Program-made: the position numbers and the translations under genes
The notes under the pieces: generated by a model
Seen by the model: the letters and a program-made list of their open reading frames with translations, nothing else
What the model was told of the DNA's origin: nothing
Database searches by the model: none
Part shown: in pieces, positions 17,466 through 27,682 of the stretch
Layout: every line of letters begins with the position of its first letter
Position numbering within the stretch: the first letter of the stretch is position 1
From: Photobacterium rosenbergii
GTDB lineage: Bacteria > Pseudomonadota > Gammaproteobacteria > Enterobacterales > Vibrionaceae
Length of the DNA stretch: 64,000 bases
Assembly (NCBI RefSeq): GCF_003026455.1
Contig: NZ_PYMB01000001.1
Coordinates: 558,001-622,000, forward strand
Direction: 5' to 3'

Positions 17466-20400
17466 CTAGAAGCCGTAGTAATAGCCTAGTGATATTTTTA
17501 ACGACTCATCGCCATTTCTGTCTTGGCTTTGCCAGTCAGTGGTTAAGTAAAGTTCATCATTGCCGAATATACGCCAGCCTAAGCCTGCACTTAACGTGAC
17601 ATCAACCTGAGAGCTTGAGAAATTGTAACCCAGTGAACTGTCGAACCAATATCTAGGGGAAGGTACTGTTGCTCCGGGTTGACCAGGCTCGCCATGCCAA
17701 ACGCGTTGGCCGAGTCCAATACGCTGGTATTTGTCTTCGATAAAATCACCGCTAGTGAGTGGTGTACTTTCATTGTGCCAGCGATTGATACCGGTTAATG
17801 GATCATCACTGAGATTCACGTTCTGCATGGTGACATCGGCATATACCTGCCATGCCGGGTCGGCAAAGAAAAACTGCTCTGCAACACGTAAGTTTAAGTC
17901 CCATCCTTGGCCAATATCATCATCAAAACGCGTTGATAGGTCGTGTAGGTTAAATTGGAAGGCGATAGACTCCCTGGCCGTTGGTTGGTACGCAAGGTTA
18001 AAGCCAAGCAGGTTGTCTTGGCCTGCAATATTTAGCAATTGACTGGCTTCGATGTGGCTATTGAGGCCAAACCGGAACCCAAGGCGCAAATAATCATCGA
18101 CAGCGAATTGGTACTCACCATTTAAGCCGAGTCGTTGATCACCGATGCCATCAGCAAGGTCAACACCCAAGGCCCAGTAACTTTCGCTCATTTGGTGCTG
18201 ATACCGACCGCGCAAACGGAACTCATTATCAATGTCGGTATTGGCTAATTGATCCGGTGAACCCGCACGTTGGTGGTCAATGCCCAGGCGCCAGTTGCCA
18301 TGATAATGTGGTGAGTAATAATCTAAGCTCGAACGGTCGACATCCCAGTGTGTGATTTGGGTATGTTGTGCCCGAATACTGTGAGTCTTCGAAGGATGCT
18401 GCAGCACATGTATTCGACGTAATTGGTTTTCAGCAGTTTTATCTGCCATCTTGCCAACATTGGCTTGGCCTTGTTGCCAGGCCTCTTGGTGTTTACCGAT
18501 AAACTGCAAGGCGACGTTTTCATCGGCTTTAGGCAAGTTTACTGAGCGTGACAATATCTCTTCAACCGCAACGCGATCCTTTTTCTGCAGTGCTAGTGAA
18601 AGTTGCTGCCATTCAGGGATTTTATATTTGCCCAATGCTGTTCGTTGTTGCCAGAAGAGAATTTTCTCGCCATGGCTATAGGCCAGATAGTTACCGAATA
18701 ACTCACCAACGTTGGAGTCAGTTGGGTTAGATAAGGCGTTTTCTTCTATAAGTTGTGATGCAACGCGTTCACCGATAAACATCTTCACAAGAGAGCGGTA
18801 GCTTATATCGCCATCAGGTAAAGACAGCAGTTCAGCAGTTTTCTGTTCTAGTAAGTAACGGCGTAATTGGTAAGACTTTTCACCATTACCCTGTTGTTCA
18901 AGCAACAGCGCATAGTTCAGTAATACAGAAGGCTCCAAAGAGGAGTCCTTGAGCAGTATTTGCCGATACCATGCATCAGCATCGTGGTTTAACCCAAGTT
19001 GTTGGCTCGCACTGGCAAAGGCTAACCAGAGATCACGTTCACTACTCAAAGCGGGCTTATATTGCAGATAAATACGCTCAAGGGTATCTGTATCCCCTTC
19101 GTTGAGAGCAAACCATATCAAATTACCGACAGCTGATACATTGACAGGGTCTAGCTGTAAAACTGCCAAATACAGTTGTTTAGCTTGTTGTGGATCATCC
19201 TGCCATTCTGCCAAGACTGCTTGATAGGTGAGAAACTCCACATTCTGATTGAGATTAGGGTTTTGCTTAGCAAGTTGAATAAGTTCGGTCAGTAGAGTCT
19301 TATCTTTTCTATCAACAGCGTGCCTTAGCGCAGCAAGGAGCAACTCTGGGCTTTGGTTTTTGTCATAGAGAGAAAGTAGTTGATCGATTTTATCGTCATC
19401 CAATGGTGACATAACATTGATAAAACGGTACGTATCAATGTTTGTGCTGTTTCGCGCAGCTATTTCTGTTTGTGAGGCAATAGAGATAGTACGGTTGTTG
19501 GTCTCCCATGCAAGTGAGGAGACAGCTTCAAGATAATCATCATCAGCTTGTTGCCAGTCAGTTGGGTTGACCAGCGTATTTAATGCCAGCTTAGGTTGGT
19601 TCAACATGATATGGGCGTTAGCTATTCTCTCCGCTTCAGAAAAGGTGAGAGAGCGTCTTTGTTGAAGCTGATTGCCATAGCGGATAACTGATTGATGGTC
19701 ACTTCGATAACTGTACAAGCGGGTAGTGTGGCTGAGTAAATCTGCGTCATAAGGTCGCTTAGCAAGCAAGGACAGCAAGCTTTTGTAAGCGGAGGAGGTT
19801 CCTTCACCTTTTTCAACAGCGTTCAGCCAAGCGCTATATTCTTTAGGGTGGATGAGATTATGAGAAGCGAGTTGTTTAAACAAACGCCCTTCGCTGAGGA
19901 TATCACCTAGCGCCCGAGACTCATCAATACCTAAGCGAATATTGTTTGCACTTGGGCTCAATGTAACCAGTTTTAAACTAACAGATTGAGCTTTAGAAAT
20001 TTTCCCTTGCCAGCGATATATCTGATGAAGCAAGACATAATTGTAAGGGCTGGGTGATAACTGGATCGCTGTTAACAATAGTTCTTCTGCTTGTTCTAGT
20101 TCACCCAATGCGATTGCGGCTTGCGCAGTTTGTTCATATAGCTCAGGCGTTGGTGTGATAGTCAGCAACTGGCGCGAAAGCGATAAGACGACATCAAGAT
20201 TACCGATTTGTTTGGAGTGTTCAATTCCAGCCTTAAGAAAATCTGGGTTGTTATAGAGTTCGCCTTTGTAGCTGATAAGGAAATCACGGCTGAGTTGCGA
20301 CTGGCCACTAATCAGCATAAGGTCGAATAACTTTTGCGCATGAGTAAGATCTTCAAACTCACGGAAGGCATCAAGCCTTACTTTTAGCGAGTTGTCATAG

Positions 20401-20975
20401 TCCTCGCTTTGTAAAGCAAGTGAAACCAACTCGTCGTATGAAGTCTCACCACTTTGCTGGTGGGGGTAGAGATAACTGAACCCTTTGCCTGGCATCGACA
20501 GGGAAATAGCTGTATCAGCAAATTTTCTTGCCAACTCTGCCTCAGGTACGTAGTCAATTTTTTCTAACAGCGCTAACAGATCATCATTAGCTTGTTGTTT
20601 CAGCTCAGGGTTGTCTTGATAAGTTTGCTCTAGTAGTAGGCTAAGGTAACGGCCAATCGCCCCCCAGTCATCTTTGCCTTCTGTTGTTGTGAGGATATTT
20701 TCAAGCAGAATGGTGGCATCTGTCAGTTGACCTGTGGCGGCATAATTATCAACAATTTGTTTGATTATGGCGCGGTTTTTAGGGTCTTCATTATAGAGTT
20801 GTTCTAGAAATGCCAGAGATACTTCAGGAGAAGACGAACGGGCGATAAGCTGGATAAGCATGGACTTAGATGGCGCAACTAACCACAACGCCCATAATGA
20901 GGTTGCAGTTAGCACAACAAGAGTGAACTTGTTGATCAGTCTTATTCTCGGCTTCTTCTTGTTATCTTTTGCCAT
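17466..20975 (-). CDS. pelB: Pel outer-membrane porin with TPR scaffold PelB
   Basis: A 1169-residue protein. One N-terminal membrane helix (about 15-35) is followed by a very long periplasmic TPR superhelix (to about residue 870) made of repeated Ala/Leu/Tyr helix pairs. The last 300 or so residues are alternating beta strands ending in an aromatic residue (YYYGF), typical of an outer-membrane barrel. PelB exports Pel and uses its TPR region to recruit and control the PelA hydrolase/deacetylase. Length matches Pseudomonas PelB (1193). The ribosome site is weak, but the start is supported by the basic KKKPR segment before the helix. Confidence 0.93.
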   Translation of the reverse strand: MAKDNKKKPRIRLINKFTLVVLTATSLWALWLVAPSKSMLIQLIARSSSPEVSLAFLEQLYNEDPKNRAIIKQIVDNYAATGQLTDATILLENILTTTEGKDDWGAIGRYLSLLLEQTYQDNPELKQQANDDLLALLEKIDYVPEAELARKFADTAISLSMPGKGFSYLYPHQQSGETSYDELVSLALQSEDYDNSLKVRLDAFREFEDLTHAQKLFDLMLISGQSQLSRDFLISYKGELYNNPDFLKAGIEHSKQIGNLDVVLSLSRQLLTITPTPELYEQTAQAAIALGELEQAEELLLTAIQLSPSPYNYVLLHQIYRWQGKISKAQSVSLKLVTLSPSANNIRLGIDESRALGDILSEGRLFKQLASHNLIHPKEYSAWLNAVEKGEGTSSAYKSLLSLLAKRPYDADLLSHTTRLYSYRSDHQSVIRYGNQLQQRRSLTFSEAERIANAHIMLNQPKLALNTLVNPTDWQQADDDYLEAVSSLAWETNNRTISIASQTEIAARNSTNIDTYRFINVMSPLDDDKIDQLLSLYDKNQSPELLLAALRHAVDRKDKTLLTELIQLAKQNPNLNQNVEFLTYQAVLAEWQDDPQQAKQLYLAVLQLDPVNVSAVGNLIWFALNEGDTDTLERIYLQYKPALSSERDLWLAFASASQQLGLNHDADAWYRQILLKDSSLEPSVLLNYALLLEQQGNGEKSYQLRRYLLEQKTAELLSLPDGDISYRSLVKMFIGERVASQLIEENALSNPTDSNVGELFGNYLAYSHGEKILFWQQRTALGKYKIPEWQQLSLALQKKDRVAVEEILSRSVNLPKADENVALQFIGKHQEAWQQGQANVGKMADKTAENQLRRIHVLQHPSKTHSIRAQHTQITHWDVDRSSLDYYSPHYHGNWRLGIDHQRAGSPDQLANTDIDNEFRLRGRYQHQMSESYWALGVDLADGIGDQRLGLNGEYQFAVDDYLRLGFRFGLNSHIEASQLLNIAGQDNLLGFNLAYQPTARESIAFQFNLHDLSTRFDDDIGQGWDLNLRVAEQFFFADPAWQVYADVTMQNVNLSDDPLTGINRWHNESTPLTSGDFIEDKYQRIGLGQRVWHGEPGQPGATVPSPRYWFDSSLGYNFSSSQVDVTLSAGLGWRIFGNDELYLTTDWQSQDRNGDESLKISLGYYYGF

Positions 20976-20999
20976 CGCTTATAGATTTTTCCTTTTTCC

Positions 21000-23732
21000 C
21001 TAAAGCATTTGGCACTTCAGAGTGCCTTTTAGTAAGCCTTTTTGTGAACTTGATAGCTCGATATTTCCTTTTCCACGGTTTTTAGTCGTTAATTTAACCC
21101 CACTAAGGCTTTGACAACTTTTAGCCCCCCTCACGACTATCTTTAGCGGCGTGTGAGACAATACAGACCAGTCAATAGTATTGTTTGTGACATCCCACGT
21201 TACCAATTTGCCGTTAGTGCTTTTGAGTTGTAGGTCATTGTCTTGCGTATTTGTTGTACTAAAACGGGTTTTGGGTTGCTTAAGGATCATAAATTTGCCA
21301 TCTGGGCCTGTATTCCAACCGGCAAATTGATCTCCATTTGGGTAGCCCAATGATTCAGGCAAACGAACACTCGCAATACCTGTGCTGGTGATCTGCCATT
21401 GCCCATCAAGTGTTCGTGCAACGCCTGTTTCGTAGAGTGCACTGGCTCTTTTGGCATACTCACTCAAGTAAAGTGGCGTTGCATCTTGGCTTAAGGCCCA
21501 GTCATAGACTTTCTTCAGGCCATTAAGTGAGGCTGGATAGGCTCCTGAATACATATGGTAGTAGATGCTTATACTTTTTAAGCGGCGGGGAGAGCCTAAT
21601 ATCTCAAATGTCTCAACTGCGCGACTGTAGCCATCATGATGCTCAGTCCATAGATTGGTATAGAGATTTTCATTCAGGACCGGCGCATAAACCTGTACCG
21701 CACTTGGGTACCAGACGATGGAGGGAGAAACTTGAGTAAAGTTATTGTTGCCACGAACTACGTAGGTATTTCCACCGTTTACATTAAGCACATTGGCTTG
21801 TTCAGCAATAGCTAGGATCTCTTCAGTTGGATCTGCTCGGCCAGACCATAAAATTAGCTCAGCCTTTTTACCTTTAGGCGCTAACTCTTTGTTGATATAG
21901 TTTATCGACCCTAAAATCTCGTTGTAGTAATCCACTGTGTAATTAGGGATCGGAAGGTTATCGCCGTACTGTTTGTTTTGGATATTGGTGGAAAAATCCC
22001 AGAAAAAAGGGTGGCTAAAGGTATGGGAGGCAATCTCGACATTCGGTAACCTGAAAATGTCGCGTGCAATGGCCTCCATTTTGTTACTTTGTTCCGGATA
22101 TAGACCGCGTTTGCCGACTTCACCTTCAATTACAGAGATCGTTTGTGGGATATCGTATTTTTTGAAAACATAGTCATTAAGCACTTCGGCAGTATAGGGC
22201 TTTCCCGGGAACCATGCTTTAGAAGGGAACCCATCACCATCGACGTGACTAGTCAAAATACGTAACCCAGACTCTGTTGTAGCATCAGCTGCTGGAATAG
22301 GAGGTAAAGGAAAGATTTCATTGATCAACCGGAAGGGATCAATGATCCATGTTTCACTACCGTTAGCGAGGCTCATAACAGGGAAGGGAGATAAAGCTGC
22401 GCCTCCCCAAGGGGCCTTGAACAAAGAAGTGGTTGATTGACCATTCTCATTACCGAAAGAAATTTCACTACTGACGCCAATTTGTGTGGGTTGCCACATA
22501 GTGTGTTGTTCAAATTGGCTAAATGAGGCAGGGTAATACTGCCTTGTCCAGTTTTGGCCTTGCTGTTGCGTGATATTGCCTGAGATTTCCCCCTTGTTGG
22601 CAATACCGAGTTTCGTCAACAGCGATTGATTGGTAGGCAGTGCATTGAGAAATAAAATAGGCCGCTTGCCAATTAGGCTATCAAGCCAGGTTTGCAGACC
22701 TGGGACTTGCTGATAACTAACCTCTTCTAACCAAAAAAAGACGCCTGCATATCGGCTGATATCAAGCTTGTTGAAATTTGTAGTGCGAATATCAAGGCAC
22801 TCAGGGACATAACCATAATATTCAATGGGCATAGCCATCATTCGGTGACACTGTGATGTCACCATGCGGCCAAATTGGCCGTCGTAAAAACCGAGTACGC
22901 GTTTTGCTATCGGTTCTATCGTACTTACACCGAATTCATAGAGTAATCCATCACTGATGTAAGGGGTATAACCTTCGTCGAGAAGGCGTTGTGCTGCACG
23001 TTTTTGGGCTGCGCGGTCACTGGCTGGAAGATAGTCGATGACAATAGCCTCGACTCCGGCTTGTTTCACTTCATTGAGTTTGCCGTTAAGCCATTCGCGG
23101 TCAGATTGGGGTACAAACTGATAACTATCCGTTACTGGATCATAACTGTTGTACATTGACTCGGCGGCTAAAGCGTAAGGCTTGAAGGTCAATTGATTCA
23201 TGACTTCAAAGCCGCGGTTAAAAATCAATAACGGTTTTTTGGGTAGGGCATTCAATTGCTCAAGGATCTGACTCAGAGCTACCTGTTGTTTATTGGCTTC
23301 ATCCGGTGATTTGGCAAATAAGGTATAGCTGTCGAGTGTATCGAGAAAAATGCCATTAAAACCACGCTCTGACAGTGCGGTTGCTTGTTCAATTAGGTAT
23401 TGTTGCCATGCATCTGTTGATAGATCCATCACATGGCTAGCCCAGTTAGGGTTAATAAGTGGGGATAAACCTTGTAGCTTCTCTGGTAGTATTTTGCCGT
23501 CATACTCGCCAATACTGAGGTAGGCGAATACTAAAGTATCTGCTTTGTGCAGTGTGTCGATTTGCTTGTCGGATATTAGGGTGGGTGTGACAACGACACG
23601 GTCATAGTTAACAAGTTCTCTGACCGAGTCTATGCTGTTGTAGTAAAACGCAATGGATTGACTAGCTTGTACTGAATTTAAAGGTAGGAAAAAAATGAAT
23701 ATTACCCACCATGTCCTCTTGATGACATCCAT
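21000..23732 (-). CDS. pelA: Pel periplasmic glycoside hydrolase / deacetylase PelA
   Basis: A 910-residue periplasmic protein with a signal peptide ending VQA-S. A TIM-barrel hydrolase domain (about 26-275) carries acidic residues in FLDTLDS (Asp131, Asp134) and AAESM (Glu191). A Rossmann-like linker domain follows. The CE4-like deacetylase domain (about 485-790) has the metal motif HVDGDG (496-501) and SHTFSH (His570, His574), the same spacing as the Asp and His ligands of Pseudomonas PelA. A beta-rich C-terminal domain ends the protein. PelA deacetylates Pel before export and can trim it. It is the first gene of the operon. Confidence 0.94.
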   Translation of the reverse strand: MDVIKRTWWVIFIFFLPLNSVQASQSIAFYYNSIDSVRELVNYDRVVVTPTLISDKQIDTLHKADTLVFAYLSIGEYDGKILPEKLQGLSPLINPNWASHVMDLSTDAWQQYLIEQATALSERGFNGIFLDTLDSYTLFAKSPDEANKQQVALSQILEQLNALPKKPLLIFNRGFEVMNQLTFKPYALAAESMYNSYDPVTDSYQFVPQSDREWLNGKLNEVKQAGVEAIVIDYLPASDRAAQKRAAQRLLDEGYTPYISDGLLYEFGVSTIEPIAKRVLGFYDGQFGRMVTSQCHRMMAMPIEYYGYVPECLDIRTTNFNKLDISRYAGVFFWLEEVSYQQVPGLQTWLDSLIGKRPILFLNALPTNQSLLTKLGIANKGEISGNITQQQGQNWTRQYYPASFSQFEQHTMWQPTQIGVSSEISFGNENGQSTTSLFKAPWGGAALSPFPVMSLANGSETWIIDPFRLINEIFPLPPIPAADATTESGLRILTSHVDGDGFPSKAWFPGKPYTAEVLNDYVFKKYDIPQTISVIEGEVGKRGLYPEQSNKMEAIARDIFRLPNVEIASHTFSHPFFWDFSTNIQNKQYGDNLPIPNYTVDYYNEILGSINYINKELAPKGKKAELILWSGRADPTEEILAIAEQANVLNVNGGNTYVVRGNNNFTQVSPSIVWYPSAVQVYAPVLNENLYTNLWTEHHDGYSRAVETFEILGSPRRLKSISIYYHMYSGAYPASLNGLKKVYDWALSQDATPLYLSEYAKRASALYETGVARTLDGQWQITSTGIASVRLPESLGYPNGDQFAGWNTGPDGKFMILKQPKTRFSTTNTQDNDLQLKSTNGKLVTWDVTNNTIDWSVLSHTPLKIVVRGAKSCQSLSGVKLTTKNRGKGNIELSSSQKGLLKGTLKCQML

Positions 23733-24002
23733 GTAAACCTCTTCCTCAGCCGCTTAGTCCCAACAGCATTTTTAATACTTTATATGTAATAGTAAAGTTA
23801 AGAATATGAAAATGTACAGTTTTCACTGTGCTTTTCACAAAACTTCTAAGAATCAAGTCTCATACCGTTATACGTTTCTGCCTATTCGTTTAAAATTCAA
23901 ACAAGATGGGTATATCTGTGGTTCCAAGCGAAGTGAGTTTAAAGTAGGATACCACTCCTTTTTAGGCTCTATGCCGAGTAACCGTTGATAAAAGAAAGCA
24001 AT
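23733..24002. promoter_or_regulatory. Divergent region between pelA and rlmF
   Basis: This 270-bp gap must carry the pel promoter (leftward) and the rlmF promoter (rightward). An AT-rich segment around 23770-23810 holds several TATA-like words on the minus strand. I could not place a convincing -35/-10 pair or an enhancer-binding site. A 60-codon frame at 23806-23988 lacks a good ribosome site and is not called. Confidence 0.35.
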
Positions 24003-25055
24003 ATGGCACAAAAACATAAGCAAAAAGCGCCGAGCAAGGGGCTACATCCACGAAACCCTCATCGAGCGCGTTATGATTTTGACAAACTGATCCAAAGTTG
24101 TCCGGAATTGTCGCCATTTGTTGAGAAGAATCCATACGGTGATTTGTCGGTTAACTTCAGTGATCCGGCTGCCGTGAAAATGCTCAACCGCGCGTTGCTT
24201 AGCCACTTCTACTCGGTATCCTATTGGGATATTCCGGCCGGTTTCCTTTGTCCGCCAATCCCTGGTAGGGCTGATTACTTGCATTATATTGCTGATTTAT
24301 TAGCTGACTCAAATGGCGGTAAAATTCCAAAAGGTAAGACAATCAAGGGGCTTGATATAGGCACTGGTGCTAATTGCGTTTACCCAATTATTGGTCACCG
24401 TGTCTATGGCTGGCAACTTGTCGCTGCCGACATTGATCCTATCTCTATCAAATCGGCCAAGTTCATTGTTGATTCGAATCCTTCTTTGAAAGGCGGGATT
24501 CAATGCCGCTTGCAGAAAAATCCAGATCATATTTTCACAGGAATGATCAACGATAATGATCTGTTTGATTTCACGTTATGTAACCCGCCATTCCATACCT
24601 CGTTAGAAGAAGCAATGGCAGGTAGCGCGCGTAAGGTGAAGAACCTAAAAGCGAATTCGGAAAAGAAAGGTGGGCATAACAAAGCCGGACTAAAGAATAC
24701 TCGCAACAAAGGTTCCAAGCAGGAAGTGCTGTCTCACACCATGGGTGCTAAAAAAACGGTGTTAAACTTTGGTGGGCAAAAAGCAGAGCTCTGGTGCCCA
24801 GGCGGTGAAGCAGCTTTCATTAAGCGGATGATTACCCAAAGCAGTGAAAAGGCCACTCAATGCTTCTGGTTTACGACCTTGGTATCGAAAAAAGATAATC
24901 TTCCAGCTATATACAAACAGCTGAAAAAGGCTGGGGCAGTCGATGTTAAAACCATTGATATGGCGCAGGGCCAGAAGTTGACGCGATTTGTTGCTTGGAC
25001 ATTCCTGTCTAATGAACAACAAGAGTTGTGGCGAAAGACTCGCTGGGTTAAGTAA
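24003..25055 (+). CDS. rlmF: 23S rRNA (adenine1618-N6)-methyltransferase
   Basis: A 350-residue cytoplasmic methyltransferase. It has a basic N-terminus ([19 protein letters not shown]), the SAM-binding motif [12 protein letters not shown] and the N6-adenine methyltransferase motif NPPFH. RlmF methylates A1618 of 23S rRNA. The SAM and catalytic motifs are in the expected order. An insertion rich in Lys and Asn (about 215-245) follows NPPF, as in other marine homologues. The ATG at 24003 is favoured over a TTG at 23985. It is somewhat longer than E. coli RlmF (308). Confidence 0.9.
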   Translation: MAQKHKQKAPSKGLHPRNPHRARYDFDKLIQSCPELSPFVEKNPYGDLSVNFSDPAAVKMLNRALLSHFYSVSYWDIPAGFLCPPIPGRADYLHYIADLLADSNGGKIPKGKTIKGLDIGTGANCVYPIIGHRVYGWQLVAADIDPISIKSAKFIVDSNPSLKGGIQCRLQKNPDHIFTGMINDNDLFDFTLCNPPFHTSLEEAMAGSARKVKNLKANSEKKGGHNKAGLKNTRNKGSKQEVLSHTMGAKKTVLNFGGQKAELWCPGGEAAFIKRMITQSSEKATQCFWFTTLVSKKDNLPAIYKQLKKAGAVDVKTIDMAQGQKLTRFVAWTFLSNEQQELWRKTRWVK

Positions 25056-25071
25056 CTTTATCTAGTTATAG

Positions 25072-25112
25072 ACAGCGCTCCAGACCCGCTGCAACGTAAA
25101 TGTGAGCGCTGT
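25072..25112. terminator. Hairpin between convergent rlmF and etfD
   Basis: ACAGCGCTC pairs perfectly with GAGCGCTGT around a 23-base loop. There is no T-run. Its place between two convergent stop codons suggests a weak terminator or RNA 3'-end stabiliser. Confidence 0.4.
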
Positions 25113-25118
25113 AGTTCA

Positions 25119-26777
25119 TTACATGTTTGGGTAGTTTGGTCCGCCTCCACCTTCTGGTGTTATCCAAGTGATATTCTGTGACGGGTCTTTAATATCACAG
25201 GTTTTGCAATGGACGCAGTTGGCGGCATTGATTTGAAATGCCGCTTTCCCTTCTTTTTCTATCACCTCATAAACGCCTGCTGGACAATACCTTTGGCTTG
25301 GTTCATCAAAGCGCTCTAAGTGTAAATTGATAGGTATTGAACTATCAGTTAGGAGCAAATGACAGGGCTGATTTTCTTCATGCTGGGTACCAGAGAGAAA
25401 AACAGATGAGGGTTTATCAAAGCTCAATTGGCCATCAGGTTTTGGATACTCAATAGGCTGGTGGTCGCTAATGGGTTCTAGGCACTCATGGTCGGGTTTA
25501 TCGTCTTTGAGTGACCACTTGAAGGACTTGCTAAACCATTTTTGTTCGATAGAGGCAAGTGCCCCACCGATTAGGGTGCCGAAACGGTGGATCTCGGCGC
25601 CGAAATTACGCGATTCGTGTAATTCTTTATAAAGCCAAGAATTATTGAAGAATTTGTCATAGCCTGGCGTGGTTTGATGAAAGCCTTGCTCTAATTCATG
25701 AAAGACAGCTTCAGCCGCTATCATGCCCGACTTCATGCCGGTATGGCTACCTTTGATTTTGGCCATGTTCAATGTGCCCGCATCGCAACCCACCAAAACG
25801 CCACCAGGAAACTGCTGTCTTGGTAATGATGAAAACCCGCCTTTGGTAATCGCCCTTGCGCCATAGGCAATACGCTGACCACCTGCTAAGTGCTGACTGA
25901 ATAAGGGGTGATGTTTGAGTTGCTGGAACTCATCAAACGGACTTAGATATGGGTTGTGATAGTTAAGATCAACGATTAGACCAACGGCAACCTGATTATT
26001 TTCCAGATGATACAAAAAGCTGCCGCCATTAGTACCCGTTTGGCTAAGTGGCCACCCAACCCCATGGATAACATGGCCGGGTTTGTGGTGTTCAGGGGGG
26101 ATTTCCCATAGTTCTTTAAGGCCAAGGGCATAATGCTGGGGCTGCTTACCGTGGTCGAGATGAAACTGCTCAATCAGTTGCTTGCCCAAGTGACCGCGCG
26201 AGCCTTCAGCAAAAATGGTGTATTTGGCATGAAGCTCAATACCGGGTTCAAAAGTGGCTTTTTGATCCCCTTGCTTATCCAATCCCATGTCTTTGGTGAT
26301 AACACCTGCGACCATACCTTGGCTGTTATACAGAATTTCTTTGGCGGGAAAACCGGGGAAGATTTCAACACCAAGTGCTTCAGCTTGCTTTGACAACCAC
26401 CTGCAGAGGTTACCGAGGCTTATTACAAAATTGCCAATGTTCTGAAGCGTTTCGGGAACTAGAGGTTCAGCAACTGTAATGTGGTTGAATTCATTTGTAA
26501 GATAGCAAAATTTATCATCAGACACAGCTGTGTGGAGGGGGGCTTCCATCCGTTCCCAGTCAGGAAAGAGTTCATCAAGTGCTTTATGCTCAAACAAAGC
26601 CCCCGACAGGATATGACTGCCGACTTCAGCACCTTTTTCGACTACACACACTGATAAGGGCGCTTCGCTTTCATTAGCCAGTTGCATCAGCCTGCAGGCA
26701 GCTGACAGTCCGGCAGGGCCAGCACCAACAATCACAACATCAAACGACATGCTTTCTCTTTGTTGCTCTGAACTCAT
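25119..26777 (-). CDS. etfD: Electron transfer flavoprotein-ubiquinone oxidoreductase
   Basis: A 552-residue membrane-associated flavoprotein. The N-terminus has the FAD-binding dinucleotide fold (VVIVGAGPAGLSAACRL). A ubiquinone-binding region is central. The C-terminal ferredoxin-like part provides four cysteines (CPAGVYEV and CVHCKTC) for a [4Fe-4S] cluster. It takes electrons from reduced ETF and passes them to ubiquinone, which connects acyl-CoA dehydrogenases of fatty acid and branched-chain amino acid breakdown to respiration. Length matches the family (about 550). The etfBA genes for its partner are divergent and adjacent. Confidence 0.95.
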   Translation of the reverse strand: MSSEQQRESMSFDVVIVGAGPAGLSAACRLMQLANESEAPLSVCVVEKGAEVGSHILSGALFEHKALDELFPDWERMEAPLHTAVSDDKFCYLTNEFNHITVAEPLVPETLQNIGNFVISLGNLCRWLSKQAEALGVEIFPGFPAKEILYNSQGMVAGVITKDMGLDKQGDQKATFEPGIELHAKYTIFAEGSRGHLGKQLIEQFHLDHGKQPQHYALGLKELWEIPPEHHKPGHVIHGVGWPLSQTGTNGGSFLYHLENNQVAVGLIVDLNYHNPYLSPFDEFQQLKHHPLFSQHLAGGQRIAYGARAITKGGFSSLPRQQFPGGVLVGCDAGTLNMAKIKGSHTGMKSGMIAAEAVFHELEQGFHQTTPGYDKFFNNSWLYKELHESRNFGAEIHRFGTLIGGALASIEQKWFSKSFKWSLKDDKPDHECLEPISDHQPIEYPKPDGQLSFDKPSSVFLSGTQHEENQPCHLLLTDSSIPINLHLERFDEPSQRYCPAGVYEVIEKEGKAAFQINAANCVHCKTCDIKDPSQNITWITPEGGGGPNYPNM

Positions 26778-26822
26778 GCTTCAATCCCTTACTGAACTGC
26801 GCTTGGTTAAAATATAGTCCAG

Positions 26823-26838
26823 TTGACGTAAACGTAAA
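26823..26838. promoter_or_regulatory. LiuR-like palindrome between etfD and etfBA
   Basis: TTGACGTAAACGTAAA is a 16-bp near-palindrome: two 7-bp arms (6 of 7 complementary) around AA. From memory it resembles the TTTACGT-ACGTAAA site of LiuR, the MerR-type regulator of branched-chain amino acid and fatty acid breakdown. It lies 45 bp before the etfD start codon and 67 bp before etfB, so one site could control both. Confidence 0.5.
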
Positions 26839-26905
26839 CTCAACTAGGCTCAAAGAATAAATCAATTACGAGGTTTAAAAGCCTTGGTTTGATAAGGAAG
26901 TGCCT

Positions 26906-27682
26906 GTGAAAGTGTATGTTGCGATAAAACGAGTCATTGATCCTTACGTAAAGGTAAGGGTAAAAAATGACGGCTCTGGCGTTGAAACCGCGAACGTCAA
27001 AATGTCGATGAATCCTTTCTGTGAAATCGCCGTAGAACAAGCGATACGTCTTCGTGAGGCCGGCCATGCTGATGAAGTTGTCGTCATCTCTGCAGGAGAT
27101 GCAACTTGCCAAGAGCAGTTGAGAACGGCCCTAGCACTAGGGGCTGATAGAGCGATTCATATTGAGTGTGACGCTGTCACTGAACCTTTGTCGGTAGCGA
27201 AGCTACTTGCAGCCATAGCAAAAAGAGACCAACCAGAATTGCTTATTTTAGGTAAGCAATCCATTGATACTGATAACAACCAAGTCGCTCAAATGCTTTC
27301 CGCCTTGCTTGGTTACTCACAAGGTACCTTTGCATCAGATATCGATATTGCGGGTGACGGTGTAACAGATGGCGGTCAGCGAGAACTTAAAGTCACCCGC
27401 GAAGTTGATGGTGGGTTGGAAACTCTACAGCTCACTATACCTGCGGTTTTGAGTACAGACCTTCGACTCAATGAACCGAGATATGCCTCTCTGCCAAATA
27501 TAATGAAAGCCAAGAAAAAGCCACTGGATATCCTAACTCCAGATGAGTTGGGTGTGGCTATCGAAAACCATCAGGAGATTATTGAGGTAATGGCACCCGC
27601 TCAGCGTTCTGGTGGAGTGAAAGTGAGCTCCGTCTCCGAGTTGGTTGATAAACTCAAAAATACATCAAAGGTGATCGGATGA
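26906..27682 (+). CDS. etfB: Electron transfer flavoprotein beta subunit
   Basis: A 258-residue soluble protein with the ETF-beta N-terminus KVYVAIKRVIDPYVKVRVK and the AMP-binding region. It holds the structural AMP and docks to dehydrogenases. I choose the GTG at 26906, seven bases after AAGGA. The in-frame GTG at 26900 is only one base from that site. It overlaps etfA by four bases (ATGA). Confidence 0.95.
   Translation: MKVYVAIKRVIDPYVKVRVKNDGSGVETANVKMSMNPFCEIAVEQAIRLREAGHADEVVVISAGDATCQEQLRTALALGADRAIHIECDAVTEPLSVAKLLAAIAKRDQPELLILGKQSIDTDNNQVAQMLSALLGYSQGTFASDIDIAGDGVTDGGQRELKVTREVDGGLETLQLTIPAVLSTDLRLNEPRYASLPNIMKAKKKPLDILTPDELGVAIENHQEIIEVMAPAQRSGGVKVSSVSELVDKLKNTSKVIG

Noticed and set aside
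23806..23988. 60-codon frame in the pelA-rlmF gap
   Set aside because: No good ribosome site, no recognised homology, and it lies across the region expected to hold two promoters.
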